DNA of 64,000 nucleotides from Ectobacillus panaciterrae DSM 19096 (GCF_000430785.1 NZ_AUMR01000003.1:62001-126000); one strand, 5' to 3'; positions 37,584 through 52,541 are shown, numbered from the stretch's first letter. A program made the numbers and translations. Notes: a model not told the origin generated them from the sequence alone.

Positions 37584-39773
<2,190 letters not shown>

Positions 39774-39777
<4 letters not shown>

Positions 39778-40871
39778 AACGACAGCTTATTTTAGAGGAT
39801 GGAACAGTATTTATAGGAGAGGCATTCGGCGGGGATGTAGAAAAGTCTGGAGAAGTGGTTTTTAATACAGGAATGACAGGATATCAAGAAATTTTATCGG
39901 ATCCGTCTTACTGCAGTCAAATCGTGACGCTTACGTATCCGTTAATCGGCAACTACGGCATTAACCGAGACGACTTTGAATCAATTAATCCATCTGTAAA
40001 TGGGTTAATCGTAAAGGAGCTTTGTGAATATCCATCAAATTTCCGAAACGAGCTATCGCTCGGCGAATATTTAAAAGAACGAAATATTCCGGGTCTTTCT
40101 GGTATTGATACAAGAAAGCTAACAAGAATAATTCGAGAGCATGGAGCGTTAAAGGGTCGTTTATGCGACATGGATGCTGATATCAATGATGTTATCAGCG
40201 AGCTAAAAACAACGGTGTTTACCGGTCAGGTAAAATATGTTTCCACGAAGGATCCTTACCCGAGCCCGGGCCGCGGATATCGAGTAGTACTTGTTGATTT
40301 CGGCATGAAACACGGCATCTTGCGTGAATTAAACAATCGCAATTGTGATGTCATTGTCGTTCCGTACAACACAACAGCGGAAGAAATTTTACGCTTAAAG
40401 CCGGACGGCATTATGTTGAGCAACGGACCTGGAGATCCAAAGGACGTGCCAGAAGCAATTGAAATGATTAAAGGAATTATCGGTAACATCCCACTATTTG
40501 GTATCTGTTTGGGGCATCAGCTGTTTGCGCTGGCTTGCGGAGCAAATACAGTGAAGCTGAAGTTCGGTCACCGCGGCTCTAACCATCCTGTTAAGCATCT
40601 TGAGACGGGCAAAGTAGCCATTACAGCGCAAAACCACGGCTATACAGTAGAAGAAGCAACTGTTGCGAATACACCGCTTGAGATTACGCATGTGGCGCTA
40701 AACGATGGTACGGTAGAAGGATTGCGACATAAGCATGCACCGGCATTTACAGTGCAATACCATCCTGAGGCTTCACCAGGACCTGAGGATGCAAATGGAT
40801 TGTTTGATCAGTTCTTAAATATGATTGAAAACTGCAAGAAAGAAGGGGAAGAGCTATGCCAAAACGCCTAG
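39774..40871 (+). CDS. pyrAA: Carbamoyl-phosphate synthase small (glutaminase) subunit
   Basis: 365 residues. An N-terminal CPSase small-chain domain ([25 protein letters not shown]) precedes a class I glutamine amidotransferase domain. The nucleophile cysteine is in [12 protein letters not shown], and the His-Glu pair is in [13 protein letters not shown]. It supplies ammonia to the large subunit. AAGGAGAG precedes ATG 39774. It overlaps pyrAB by 16 bases. The pyr-specific (carA-type) assignment follows from its place in the operon. Confidence 0.97.
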
Positions 40872-43800
40872 ATATTAACACCATTTTAGTAATCGGATCC
40901 GGACCTATCGTCATCGGGCAAGCAGCGGAGTTTGACTATTCCGGAACGCAAGCATGTCAAGCTTTGAGAGAAGAAGGATACAAGGTAATTCTTGTCAACT
41001 CTAACCCCGCCACTATTATGACTGATACTGCGACGGCAGATAAAGTATACATTGAGCCGCTGACACTTGAATTTGTAAGCCGTATTATCCGCAAAGAACG
41101 TCCGGATGCAGTTCTTCCGACTTTAGGAGGACAAACAGGGCTTAACATGGCAGTGGAGCTGGCAAAGTCCGGCATACTGGAAGAGTGCGGCGTTGAAATT
41201 TTAGGAACGAAATTGTCTGCGATTGAACGTGCAGAAGACCGCGATTTGTTCCGTAATCTTATGAATGAACTCGGCGAGCCGATCCCAGAGAGTGTCATCA
41301 TTCATACGCTGGAAGAGGCATATGAATTTGTAAATCAAATCGGCTATCCGGTAATCGTTCGTCCGGCATTTACATTAGGGGGAACAGGCGGCGGCATTTG
41401 CAGCAATGAAGCGGAATTGATTGAAATCGTATCAAGCGGATTGAAGCACAGCCCTGTTACACAATGCTTGCTCGAAAAAAGCATCGCCGGCTGTAAGGAA
41501 ATTGAATATGAAGTTATGCGTGATGCAAATGATAATGCGATTGTTGTATGTAACATGGAAAACATTGACCCTGTGGGCGTGCATACAGGGGACTCCATCG
41601 TTATCGCACCGAGTCAAACATTAAGTGACCGTGAATACCAAATGCTGCGAAACACATCGCTGAAAATTATTCGTGCGTTAGGCATTGAGGGCGGCTGTAA
41701 CGTACAGCTTGCGCTGGATCCTCACAGCTTCCAATACTATGTAATTGAAGTAAACCCGCGCGTCAGCCGTTCTTCTGCGCTTGCTTCTAAAGCGACCGGC
41801 TATCCGATCGCAAAGCTGGCAGCAAAAATTGCAGTAGGATTGACACTGGATGAAATCATCAACCCGGTTACGCAAAAAACATATGCATGCTTTGAACCGG
41901 CCCTTGATTATGTCGTTTCAAAAATTCCGCGCTGGCCGTTTGATAAATTTGAATCTGCAAATCGCTTGCTCGGGACACAAATGAAGGCGACAGGAGAGGT
42001 TATGGCAATCGGACGCAACCTTGAGGAGTCTCTTTTAAAGGCAGTTCGCTCGTTGGAATTAGGCGTATACCATCTTGAAATGGAGCATCTGAAATCCCTT
42101 GATAAAGAAACGATGAAAAAGCGCATTGCAAAAGCGGATGATGAAAGATTGTTCATCGTTGCAGAAGCAATCCGCCAAGGCGTTACAAAAGAAGAGATTC
42201 ATTCTTGGAGTAAAATTGACTTCTTCTTCCTGCAAAAAGTAGAGAACATCGTCCGTATGGAGAAAACCTTAAAAGAAAATAAAGGTGATGTAGCAACCTT
42301 ACAGGCAGCGAAGAAAATGGGCTTCAGCGACCGCTACATCGCATCTGTGTGGGATACAAACGAGCTTGCTGTCTATGAAACGCGTAAAGCGGAAAGCATC
42401 GTTCCTGTATACAAAATGGTAGATACATGTGCAGCGGAGTTTGAATCCTCTACGCCTTATTACTACAGCACATATGAGGAAGAAAATGAATCCAACGTAA
42501 CAGACCGCAAGAGCGTAATTGTGCTCGGATCGGGACCAATCCGTATCGGGCAGGGAGTTGAATTCGATTATGCGACAGTTCACTCTGTATGGGCAATTAA
42601 AGAAGCGGGATATGAGGCAATCATTATCAACAACAATCCGGAAACTGTGTCAACAGACTTCAGTATTTCTGATAAGCTGTACTTTGAGCCGCTTACTATT
42701 GAAGATGTGATGCATATTATCGATTTGGAAAAACCAGAAGGGGTTATCGTACAATTCGGCGGTCAAACGGCAATCAATCTGGCAGCTAAGTTAGAGGCGC
42801 GCGGCGTGAAAATTTTAGGAACATCTCTTGAAGATTTGGATCGCGCAGAAGACCGTGATAAGTTTGAAGCAGCTTTAACAGCTCTAGGGGTACCGCAGCC
42901 GCTAGGAAAAACAGCGACTGAAGTAGAAGAGGCAGTGGCAATTGCGGAAGCAATCGGCTATCCGGTGCTAGTAAGACCATCTTATGTACTCGGCGGACGT
43001 GCCATGGAAATCGTATACCATAAAGAAGAGCTTCTTCACTACATGAAGAATGCGGTAAAAGTGCATGCAGAGCATCCTGTTCTAATCGACCGTTATATGA
43101 TTGGAAAAGAAATTGAAGTAGATGCCATCTCGGACGGAACAAATGTATATATCCCGGGTATCATGGAGCACATTGAACGCGCTGGTGTTCACTCTGGCGA
43201 TTCCATTGCAGTATATCCGCCGCAAAGCTTATCTGAAGCGATTAAAGAAAAAATCGTCGAGTATACGATCTCTCTTGCAAAAGGGCTCAACATCATCGGC
43301 TTGCTGAACATTCAATTTGTTGTGTATAAAGAAGATGTGTATGTAATCGAGGTAAACCCAAGATCAAGCCGTACAGTACCATTTTTAAGCAAAATTACAA
43401 ACGTGCCGATGGCGAACATCGCGACTAAAGTTATTCTTGGAAACTCATTGGAAAGCCTTGGCTACACGACAGGTTATCATCCGGAGCGAAAAGAAGTGTA
43501 CGTAAAAGCACCGGTATTCTCGTTTGCAAAGCTGCGTTCTGTAGATACAACATTAGGACCGGAAATGAAATCTACAGGCGAAGTAATGGGAAAAGATGTA
43601 ACGCTTGAAAAAGCATTATATAAAGGACTTGTGGCATCAGGAATCAACATTCCGACACACGGTTCTATCATCATTACAGTAGCCGATAAAGATAAAGATG
43701 AAGCGATGGAAATCGCAAGACGCTTCTACGAAATTGGATACAACATTTTAGCGACAAACGGAACGGCAAAAACATTGATGCAAAACAATATTCCAGTACA

Positions 43801-44070
43801 AGTCGTAAACAAAATCGATTCAGAGGAATACAATTTGCTTGATATTATCCGCCAAGGAAAAGCGCAGTTTGTGATCAATACATTAACAAAAGGAAAACAG
43901 CCGGCGCGCGACGGTTTCCGCATCCGCCGTGAATCTGTCGAAAACGGAGTGGCTTGCTTAACATCTCTCGATACGACGAAAGCGATCCTCCGTGTTCTAG
44001 AATCCATGACATTCTCTGCTGTGGAAATGAAGGAAGCAACACCTGTAAAGCATCATGAGGTGATCTATTC

Positions 44071-44074
<4 letters not shown>
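40856..44074 (+). CDS. pyrAB: Carbamoyl-phosphate synthase large subunit
   Basis: 1072 residues with two homologous ATP-grasp halves. The first starts [20 protein letters not shown], the second near residue 554 at [17 protein letters not shown]. Ligand stretches such as [20 protein letters not shown] and [17 protein letters not shown] are in each half. The C-terminal regulatory domain (from about 935, [15 protein letters not shown]) is where UMP or PRPP effects act. It makes carbamoyl phosphate from bicarbonate, ammonia and two ATP. It overlaps pyrK by 4 bases (ATGA). Confidence 0.98.
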
Positions 44075-46469
<2,395 letters not shown>

Positions 46470-46473
<4 letters not shown>

Positions 46474-47102
46474 AAAAACAAATCGCATCTCATTTATTAG
46501 ATATCGGTGCAGTATTTTTACAGCCGAACGAGCCTTTTACATGGTCATCTGGCATCAAGTCACCAATTTATTGCGATAATCGTCTCACGCTTTCTTATCC
46601 AAACGTGCGAAAAGAAATCGCAAAAGGATTACAAACACTTATTGAAGAACATTTTCCGGAAGCGGAAGTTATCGCTGGAACGGCTACGGCTGGTATCGCG
46701 CATGCTGCATGGGTGAGCGATTTGATGAATAAGCCGATGTGCTATGTGCGCAGTAAGGCAAAAGGTCACGGCAAAGGTAATCAAATTGAAGGGAAAGTGA
46801 CAGAAGGACAAAAGGTTGTCGTTGTCGAGGACTTGATTTCCACAGGCGGCAGCGCCATTACATGTGTAGAAGCATTGCGCGAAGCGGGATGCGAAGTTCT
46901 CGGTATCGTATCGATTTTCACATATGAGCTAGAATCAGGAAATAAAAAACTTGCAGATGCAAAGGTTGTTTCCTTCTCATTAAGCGATTATTCTTCCCTT
47001 GTAGAAACAGCGGCAGAAAAAGGTGTTATTTCTAAAGAAGACATGAACAAATTACAGGAATGGCGAAAAAACCCGGCAGATGAAGCTTGGGTATTAGCAT
47101 AG
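46470..47102 (+). CDS. pyrE: Orotate phosphoribosyltransferase
   Basis: 210 residues. The PRPP motif [21 protein letters not shown] is near residues 115-135, and [16 protein letters not shown] and [15 protein letters not shown] form the flexible catalytic loop. It joins orotate and PRPP to OMP. GGGAGGAA precedes ATG 46470. It is the last pyr gene, followed by a hairpin. Confidence 0.97.
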
Positions 47103-47111
47103 ATGACAGAA

Positions 47112-47140
47112 AAAGAGACTTCCGGATTGGAAGTCTCTTT
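47112..47140 (+). terminator. Terminator hairpin after pyrE
   Basis: A perfect 12-base stem, AAAGAGACTTCC with GGAAGTCTCTTT and a GGATT loop. The T tail is contained in the stem end and then broken (CCTTG), so it is a moderate terminator. Confidence 0.8.
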
Positions 47141-47422
47141 CCTTGATGTAAATTAGTTCATGCTATTAATGAGTGTATTTCATTTACAAGTTGGAAAAAT
47201 TACTCTCCGCACTTGATTCAAAGTTACTCTCATGACTTTCGATCTACAAACAAGTGAATTATAGGTCAAGAACAAATACAAATGTTTGTTTAAAATATTT
47301 TCCCATGGCCCATCCTCCATATCTGCTTTAGACTTGAGACTAGTGTTACTAGTTACGGGCATAAATATGTATAGACGAAGGAATCGGACTTGAAGAAGGA
47401 ATTTATTTTGATTATTAAACTC
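47141..47422. other. Intergenic stretch without recognisable gene
   Basis: AT-rich sequence after the pyr operon. A reverse-strand frame at 47180-47362 (60 codons) resembles nothing I know and has no ribosome site. I see no promoter, repeat or RNA here. It marks the left edge of the accessory region. Confidence 0.4.
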
Positions 47423-47455
47423 TTAACAAATTATGCAATTGAGGTATAATATAAT
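47423..47455 (+). promoter_or_regulatory. Candidate promoter of the YebC-family gene
   Basis: TTAACA (47423-47428), 16 bases, TATAAT (47445-47450), with a second TATAAT overlapping at 47450-47455. The start codon is about 155 bases downstream, so the mRNA would have a long leader. Confidence 0.5.
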
Positions 47456-47612
47456 CTAGTGAATGAATGCAACATCTTCAATTAGTATTGTTTGTCAGCA
47501 ATATGAAATCGTAACAAACTCTTTATAGTTATTTTGAAAAATTATTGAAGAAGCAGCTTATTTCATATTAATAATTTTGTGTAGATTCAAAGTTGAAAGA
47601 GAGTGGAACATT

Positions 47613-48332
47613 ATGGGTCGTAAGTGGAACAATATTAAAGAAAAAAAAGCGTCAAAAGATGCAAATACGAGTCGTATATATGCAAAGTTTGGACGTGAAA
47701 TTTATGTAGCAGCAAAGCAAGGTGAGCCAGATCCAGAATCAAATCGGGCTTTAAAAGTCGTTCTCGAGCGTGCAAAAACGTATAGTGTACCGAAAACGAT
47801 TATTGACCGTGCGATTGAAAAAGCGAAAGGCGGTTCAGAAGAAACCTATGACGAACTTCGTTATGAAGGCTTCGGACCAAATGGATCAATGATAATCGTA
47901 GATGCACTGACAAATAACGTGAACCGTACTGCAGCAGAAGTGCGTGCTGCATTTAATAAAAACGGCGGCAACATGGGAGTAAGTGGATCTGTAGCCTATA
48001 TGTTTGATGCTACGGCTGTCATCGGTCTTGAAAGTAAGACAGCAGATGAAGTGCTTGAAATATTAATGGAAGCAGATGTAGACGTACGTGACGTTTTAGA
48101 AGAAGATGAAGCGGTAATCGTTTATGCCGAACCTGACCAGTTCTATGCAGTGCAAGAAGCATTCAAGAATGTTGGTGTAACTGAATTTACAGTTGCAGAA
48201 CTAACAATGCTTGCACAAAATGACCTAACACTTCCAGAAGACGCACAAGCACAATTTGAAAAAATGATTGATGTGTTGGAAGATATAGAAGATGTTCAAC
48301 AAGTGTACCACAATGTGGATTTAGGTGAATAA
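47613..48332 (+). CDS. YebC/PmpR family protein, YeeN-like
   Basis: 239 residues of the YebC/PmpR (TACO1) family. It opens [17 protein letters not shown], then [27 protein letters not shown] (in two parts), [23 protein letters not shown] and [13 protein letters not shown]. The opening and length match B. subtilis YeeN rather than YrbC. The family was long called transcription regulators; recent work points to relief of ribosome stalling at proline tracts. ATG 47613 follows GAAAGAGAG; upstream codons to 47577 are not family-like. It stands alone with its own hairpin. Confidence 0.93.
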   Translation: MGRKWNNIKEKKASKDANTSRIYAKFGREIYVAAKQGEPDPESNRALKVVLERAKTYSVPKTIIDRAIEKAKGGSEETYDELRYEGFGPNGSMIIVDALTNNVNRTAAEVRAAFNKNGGNMGVSGSVAYMFDATAVIGLESKTADEVLEILMEADVDVRDVLEEDEAVIVYAEPDQFYAVQEAFKNVGVTEFTVAELTMLAQNDLTLPEDAQAQFEKMIDVLEDIEDVQQVYHNVDLGE

Positions 48333-48337
48333 TACAT

Positions 48338-48372
48338 GAAAGCAGACCTTTGTTATGAAAAGGTCTGCTTAT
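48338..48372 (+). terminator. Hairpin after the YebC-family gene
   Basis: AAGCAGACCTT (48340-48350) pairs with AAGGTCTGCTT (48360-48370). The tail ATTTATAT is not a clean T run. Confidence 0.65.
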
Positions 48373-48373
48373 T

Positions 48374-48532
48374 TATATATGAATGATAATTTTGACATGT
48401 CCATGTGCTATGTGCAATCAAAAGGGAGTATGGTATGCTTCTTTTCTTGGGTTTACCCTTACATGAACCACTACAAAGGTTTGACCGCTTCTGCACATCG
48501 CCGGATGATCTCTTCCCACTATCAAAATCCAG
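48374..48532 (+). repeat. Copy A of an inverted dispersed repeat (partner 34258-34410)
   Basis: The segment matches the reverse complement of 34258-34410 at roughly 85-90 percent by eye. Shared stretches include CCATGTGCTATGTG, CATGAACCACTACAAAGG and TGACCGCTTCTGCAC. Both copies keep the same reading frame over MNHYKGLTASA. Confidence 0.75.
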
Positions 48533-48711
48533 AAATAGCGAGCCAGTTTACACCAGATGAGATAGAGGATTTTAAATATGGAGGTGTTCCGGAAAGATTT
48601 ACATGGCATCATCATCAAGATTTAACAACAATGCAAGAAGTTAATAAAGAGATACACAGAAGATTTCGTTATATGGGTGGCATGTCAGTAACTAAGAAGT
48701 TACAAGATTAA
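48379..48711 (+). pseudogene. Orphan C-terminal HNH (WHH-type) nuclease toxin module
   Basis: An open frame of about 110 codons. Its second half reads LTASAHRRMISSHYQNPE, then QFTPDEIEDFKYGGVPER, FTWHHHQDLTTMQEV and a short IH-containing end with MGG. WHHHQD, MQ and IH with a terminal GG are the marks of the WHH branch of HNH/EndoVII nucleases, common as C-terminal toxin tips of LXG/type VII and Rhs-like polymorphic toxins. No N-terminal delivery domain or ribosome site is present, and no immunity gene is recognisable next to it. The frame is open upstream to 48355, through the preceding hairpin. The N-terminal part lies in a repeat shared with 34258-34410. It is probably a displaced toxin tip. 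Confidence 0.6.
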
Positions 48712-48917
48712 ACAGGGTTTTGATTTAAGTACAGTTCTTCACATACTTGTCTATAATATAGACTTAACAATATGTCACATTTTTTTTCGTATTGTGCAGT
48801 ATTACCCTTTGTCTAATTTTGGTAACGTTTGTCGAATCTATTTCATAATTTTAAATATCCTTCTATAATGTTTTGGTGTGCTAAAATCCATAATTTTACC
48901 TAGGAGAATTTAATAAA

Positions 48918-49100
48918 ATGAACAAATTTACACTTGAATTATCTTTATTAAAACGTATAGATGAAATGAAAGAAACATTGGTAAAAGTTGCAAATAGTAC
49001 AGGTATTAATAGCAATGAAACAATAACATGTAGCCAAGAGTTAGATAATTTACTAAACCTATATAGAAGCATTTTTCTAATTACGAGAAAAATAGATTAA
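48918..49100 (+). CDS. Spo0E-like aspartyl-phosphate phosphatase
   Basis: 60 residues of two helices. LSLLKRIDEMKETLVKVAN is followed by the family signature SQELDNLLNLY. Spo0E-type proteins dephosphorylate Spo0A-phosphate and so delay sporulation. The signature serine, glutamine, leucine and aspartate are present. TAGGAGAA lies 9 bases before the ATG. The preceding 206 bases hold no gene. It is single and lies in an AT-rich accessory stretch. Family call is good; the target could be Spo0A or another response regulator. Confidence 0.8.
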   Translation: MNKFTLELSLLKRIDEMKETLVKVANSTGINSNETITCSQELDNLLNLYRSIFLITRKID

Positions 49101-49530
49101 GCAATGCTTCCTGAAATATAAGAATTTAGTCAGGAGTTTCCTGTCTATTATTTTTTATTTAAACCTTCGTAATATAAGTCAAATGCGAAACAATTGGAAA
49201 TGCAAATTCATCTTAACTTTACCTGTTTGTACAATAAAAAAAGGACCGCCGCAGCAATCCCATCTTCAGCAAACGCATCCGTTACTTTAAGTATAACCCT
49301 TCACAATCTACATTTTAATTGAATTGTAAAAGATAATGTTCCTAGTTAAAGCATCAAGACAGGATAGTGTTTTTTATATAGATTCTGTTAATTAATTGTT
49401 GAAAATTTGTATCTACAAAAGGTTAACGGAGGTATTTAACAGATTTCTTCTAATAAAGGCTCTGTTAAAGCGTAATGTTGATTTTCGTCCTTTTCTTGTT
49501 CAACGAACGGGTGCAGAATAGTTTAATCAC
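49101..49530. other. AT-rich intergenic stretch with a possible gene remnant
   Basis: CTTCCTGA and TCAGGAG near 49104-49138 could form a weak hairpin after the Spo0E-like gene. On the reverse strand, codons ending at 49208 read VTDAFAEDGIAAAVLFLLY then KQVKLR and stop, which looks like the end of a membrane protein but has no start within 100 bases. No other feature is supported. Confidence 0.3.
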
Positions 49531-49559
49531 TTGAAAAAATATAGACATCTATGTATAAT
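49531..49559 (+). promoter_or_regulatory. marR promoter with internal operator
   Basis: TTGAAA (49531-49536), exactly 17 bases, TATAAT (49554-49559). The spacer contains ATAGACATCTAT (49541-49552), a palindrome resembling the perfect ACATAGATATCTATGT at 50006. The -10 ends 7 bases before the probable ATG, so the mRNA would be nearly leaderless. Autorepression is likely. Confidence 0.7.
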
Positions 49560-49566
49560 GGTAAAC

Positions 49567-49989
49567 ATGATAAAATATGATACAGCTTCAATGGTTGGAA
49601 AGATTAGAGATGCCGTAAACAATATGATTATGTCGGAGCTTGGAAAATACGGAGTGGATGGTATCGCTCCTTCTCACGGAGATATTTTAGTTCACCTTTA
49701 CGAAAAAAACGGTTTATCTGTAAAGGAACTGTCTAAAAAAATCCATCGCACGCAGCCGACAGTTACAGTATTAGTAGATAAGTTACAGAAACTAGGTTAT
49801 GTGGAGAGGATAAAAAGTAAGGAGGACAGCAGAGTAACTTTAATCAATCTTACAGAAAAGGGTATCCATCTGAAACCAATTTTTCGTGAGATTTCAGAAA
49901 AAATAAACACTGTCATTTACGGAGATTTAACAAATATCGAAAAAGAACAGTTAGAACATTTATTGGAAAGGATTTTAAACAGATTTTAA
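49567..49989 (+). CDS. MarR-family transcriptional regulator
   Basis: 140 residues with a winged helix: SHGDILVHLYEKNGLSVKEL, the recognition helix HRTQPTVTVLVDKLQKLGYV and wing RIKSKEDSRVTLINLTEKG. This is the MarR fold. The start is uncertain: ATG 49567 begins about where transcription should start, and ATG 49558 overlaps the -10. The TTG at 49531 is the -35 element and is rejected. Similar palindromes lie in its own promoter and before the next operon, so it likely controls itself and the ABC transporter. Confidence 0.85.
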   Translation: MIKYDTASMVGKIRDAVNNMIMSELGKYGVDGIAPSHGDILVHLYEKNGLSVKELSKKIHRTQPTVTVLVDKLQKLGYVERIKSKEDSRVTLINLTEKGIHLKPIFREISEKINTVIYGDLTNIEKEQLEHLLERILNRF

Positions 49990-50005
49990 TTTTTTTTGGA
50001 ATAAT

Positions 50006-50021
50006 ACATAGATATCTATGT
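50006..50021 (+). promoter_or_regulatory. Palindromic operator before the ABC transporter operon
   Basis: ACATAGATATCTATGT is a perfect 16-base palindrome, 17 bases after the marR stop and 35 bases before the ATPase ATG. It shares TAGA-NA-TCTATGTA with the marR promoter site at 49541-49556. A TTGGAA at 49997 may be the -35, but the -10 is unclear. Confidence 0.7.
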
Positions 50022-50056
50022 AATTGAAAATTTTACTAATTAAAAGGAGAGGTAAA

Positions 50057-51013
50057 ATGATTCGATTTGAACAAGTATCGAAAAAATTCCCTAATGGGAC
50101 CTTTGCCACAAAATCTTTAGATTTAGAAATAAAGAAAGGCGAATTTTTTATTTTAATCGGTCCCAGTGGCTCTGGAAAGACTACCACATTAAAAATAATC
50201 AATCGTCTCATTGATTTATCAGAAGGTACGGTTTGGATTAATGGGAAGAAAATAAGTGATTATGATATCAATGAACTACGTTGGAATATTGGATATGTCC
50301 TTCAGCAAATTGCGCTTTTTCCACATATGACAATTGCTGAAAATATAGCAATTGTACCGGAATTGAAAAATTGGGATAAAGAAAAAATTGCTGCGCGTGT
50401 AGATGAATTACTAAATATGGTTGGGCTCGACCCCAGAGTGTATCGAAATCGTAAACCTAGTGAGCTATCAGGTGGACAGCAGCAACGAGTTGGTGTACTA
50501 CGGGCATTAGCTGCGGATCCAGAGTTTCTCTTGATGGACGAGCCGTTTAGTGCACTTGATCCATTTAGCCGAGAAAAATTGCAAGATGATTTACTGGAGA
50601 TTCAACGGAAGATTAAAAAAACAATTGTTTTTGTTACACATGATATGCAAGAAGCCATGAAATTAGGAGACCGTATTTGTCTGATGAAAGATGGAGAAAT
50701 CGTTCAAGTTGGGACTCCACACGAATTCTTAACAAATCCTGCCAATGATTTTGTACGCGAATTTGTTGGCAGCCGAAAATATGCAATTAATTTGAATGAA
50801 CTTATCACTCCTGCTCCAGCAGGGGGAGCGTTGTTATCTGATATGAAAACCATTTCCTTATCTACTCCTTTAGAAGAGGTATTAGAACACTTAGAATTGA
50901 ACGAACAAATCTCGGTAGAGGAAAATGGAAAACCAATAGGGATTATTAGCCGACAAACTGCGCTTAAGGTTATGTCTCAATATTTGAGAGAAGGAGGACA
51001 AATTAATGGATAA
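50057..51013 (+). CDS. ABC transporter ATP-binding protein, quaternary amine/osmoprotectant type
   Basis: 318 residues. Walker A is GPSGSGKTT (about residues 36-44), the Q-loop is YVLQQIALFPHM, the signature is LSGGQQQRVGVLRAL, Walker B is FLLMDEP and the switch histidine is in VTHDMQEAMKL. A C-terminal CBS-like extension (SLSTPLEEVLEHLELNEQ) is typical of OpuCA/ProV/EgtV-type subunits. It powers import with the fused permease-binding protein downstream, overlapping it by 8 bases. AAAAGGAGAGG precedes ATG 50057. A MarR-type operator lies just upstream. Confidence 0.92.
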   Translation: MIRFEQVSKKFPNGTFATKSLDLEIKKGEFFILIGPSGSGKTTTLKIINRLIDLSEGTVWINGKKISDYDINELRWNIGYVLQQIALFPHMTIAENIAIVPELKNWDKEKIAARVDELLNMVGLDPRVYRNRKPSELSGGQQQRVGVLRALAADPEFLLMDEPFSALDPFSREKLQDDLLEIQRKIKKTIVFVTHDMQEAMKLGDRICLMKDGEIVQVGTPHEFLTNPANDFVREFVGSRKYAINLNELITPAPAGGALLSDMKTISLSTPLEEVLEHLELNEQISVEENGKPIGIISRQTALKVMSQYLREGGQING

Positions 51014-52541
51014 TTTGGTAAGTGTATTTTCAGATAGGAAGTCTGAGCTTCTAAACGCTCTTTTGGAACATGTACAGATATCATTAATTGCTCTCTTTTT
51101 CTCATTGATTATTGCTATACCTTTAGGAATTTATTTAACTCGAAAACAAAGAATTGCCGAATTTATCATTGGCTTTACTGGAGTATTGCAAACCATTCCT
51201 TCTTTAGCATTATTAGGTCTGCTCATTCCGATATTTGGAATAGGAACCGTACCTGCTGTTATTGCACTGGTAGGTTATGCATTGCTTCCCTTGCTGCGCA
51301 ATACCTATACAGGAATTAAAGAGGTAGACCCCTCGTTATTAGAAGCTGCAAGCGCAATGGGGATGAACAGGAGAAAAAGACTGTTAAAAGTCGAGCTTCC
51401 TTTGGCAATACCTGTGATCATGGCAGGTATCCGAACTGCTACCATTTTTATTATTGGAACTGCAACAATCGCGGCACTGATCGGTGCAGGAGGATTAGGG
51501 GATATTATCCTGTTGGGAATTGACCGGAATGATTATGCATTGGTGATACTGGGAGCAGTCCCATCCGCACTTTTAGCCATTATTTTTGACCTTTTACTTC
51601 GACAACTCGAAAGAATTTCGTTTAAAAAGATGATGGTCGCCTCTGGTGCCTTTGCATTGTTTATCATCCTAATCATTGGTTCGATGATTGGTCCGACATT
51701 TCTCAAAGGTGAGCAAAAGACGATTGTTATCTCTGGTAAGTTTGGTACAGAGCCGGAAATTCTAGACAATATGTATAAATTGCTTATAGAAGAAAATACA
51801 GACTTAAAGGTGGAGTTAAAGCCAGGTTTAGGTCCTACATCGTTTGTATTTAATGCGTTAAAATCGGAGGAAATTGATATTTACCCGGAATTTTCGGGGA
51901 CTGTCATTTCTGATTTACTGAAAGAAGACCCAGTAAGTACAAACAGAAAAGATGTATACAAGCAGGCAAAAGAAGGTATGGCTGAGAAATTTAACATGGC
52001 ATTGTTAGACCCAATGAAATATAACAATACCTATGCATTAGCTGTCCCGCAAGATTTTGCTGAAAAATATCAACTGAAAAAGATATCAGACCTTGTAAAA
52101 GTTCAACTGTATGTGAAAGCTGGATTTGATCCTGAGTTTGCAGACAGAAAAGATGGGTATCCCGGCTTGGCACAAGAATATGGATTACATTTTGATTCCG
52201 TTGTAACAATGGACCCATCAGTTAGGTATCATGCAATTAATACAGGTAAGGTAAATCTTGTTGTTGTTTATTCAACAGAGGGTGAATTAGAAAAAAATCA
52301 TCTGGTTGTCCTTGAAGATGACAAAAACTTCTTTCCGCCATATCAAGCTTCTCCTTTATTACGAAAAGAAACCATTCAAAAATATCCAGAGATTGTACCA
52401 GCATTGAACAAACTTGCCGGTAAAATTACAGATAGCGAAATGCGAAGAATGAATTATGAGGTAAGTGTGGAAAGAAAAAGCGCCGAATCGGTTGCAAGAG
52501 ATTTCTTAACAAAGTCAGGACTACTGAAAGGTAAAAAATAG
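51006..52541 (+). CDS. Fused permease and substrate-binding protein of a quaternary amine/EgtU-type ABC importer
   Basis: 511 residues. An N-terminal permease domain (about 1-210, six helices) has the EAA loop EVDPSLLEAASAMGMNRRKR. After a further membrane segment (about 215-235) comes an OpuAC-type binding domain (KTIVISGKFGTEPEILDNMY, DIYPEFSGTVISDLL, NLVVVYSTEGEL). Fusion of both parts, partnered with one ATPase, is seen in OpuB/BilE and in the ergothioneine importer EgtUV. The substrate cannot be set by reading: choline, carnitine, betaine or ergothioneine are all possible. Confidence 0.9.
   Translation: MDNLVSVFSDRKSELLNALLEHVQISLIALFFSLIIAIPLGIYLTRKQRIAEFIIGFTGVLQTIPSLALLGLLIPIFGIGTVPAVIALVGYALLPLLRNTYTGIKEVDPSLLEAASAMGMNRRKRLLKVELPLAIPVIMAGIRTATIFIIGTATIAALIGAGGLGDIILLGIDRNDYALVILGAVPSALLAIIFDLLLRQLERISFKKMMVASGAFALFIILIIGSMIGPTFLKGEQKTIVISGKFGTEPEILDNMYKLLIEENTDLKVELKPGLGPTSFVFNALKSEEIDIYPEFSGTVISDLLKEDPVSTNRKDVYKQAKEGMAEKFNMALLDPMKYNNTYALAVPQDFAEKYQLKKISDLVKVQLYVKAGFDPEFADRKDGYPGLAQEYGLHFDSVVTMDPSVRYHAINTGKVNLVVVYSTEGELEKNHLVVLEDDKNFFPPYQASPLLRKETIQKYPEIVPALNKLAGKITDSEMRRMNYEVSVERKSAESVARDFLTKSGLLKGKK

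Noticed and set aside
47180-47362. 60-codon reverse frame after pyrE
   Set aside because: No ribosome site, no recognisable family, and it lies in AT-rich intergenic DNA.
49531-49566. TTG start for the MarR gene at 49531
   Set aside because: This TTG is the -35 element of the promoter, and the extra residues do not belong to the MarR fold.
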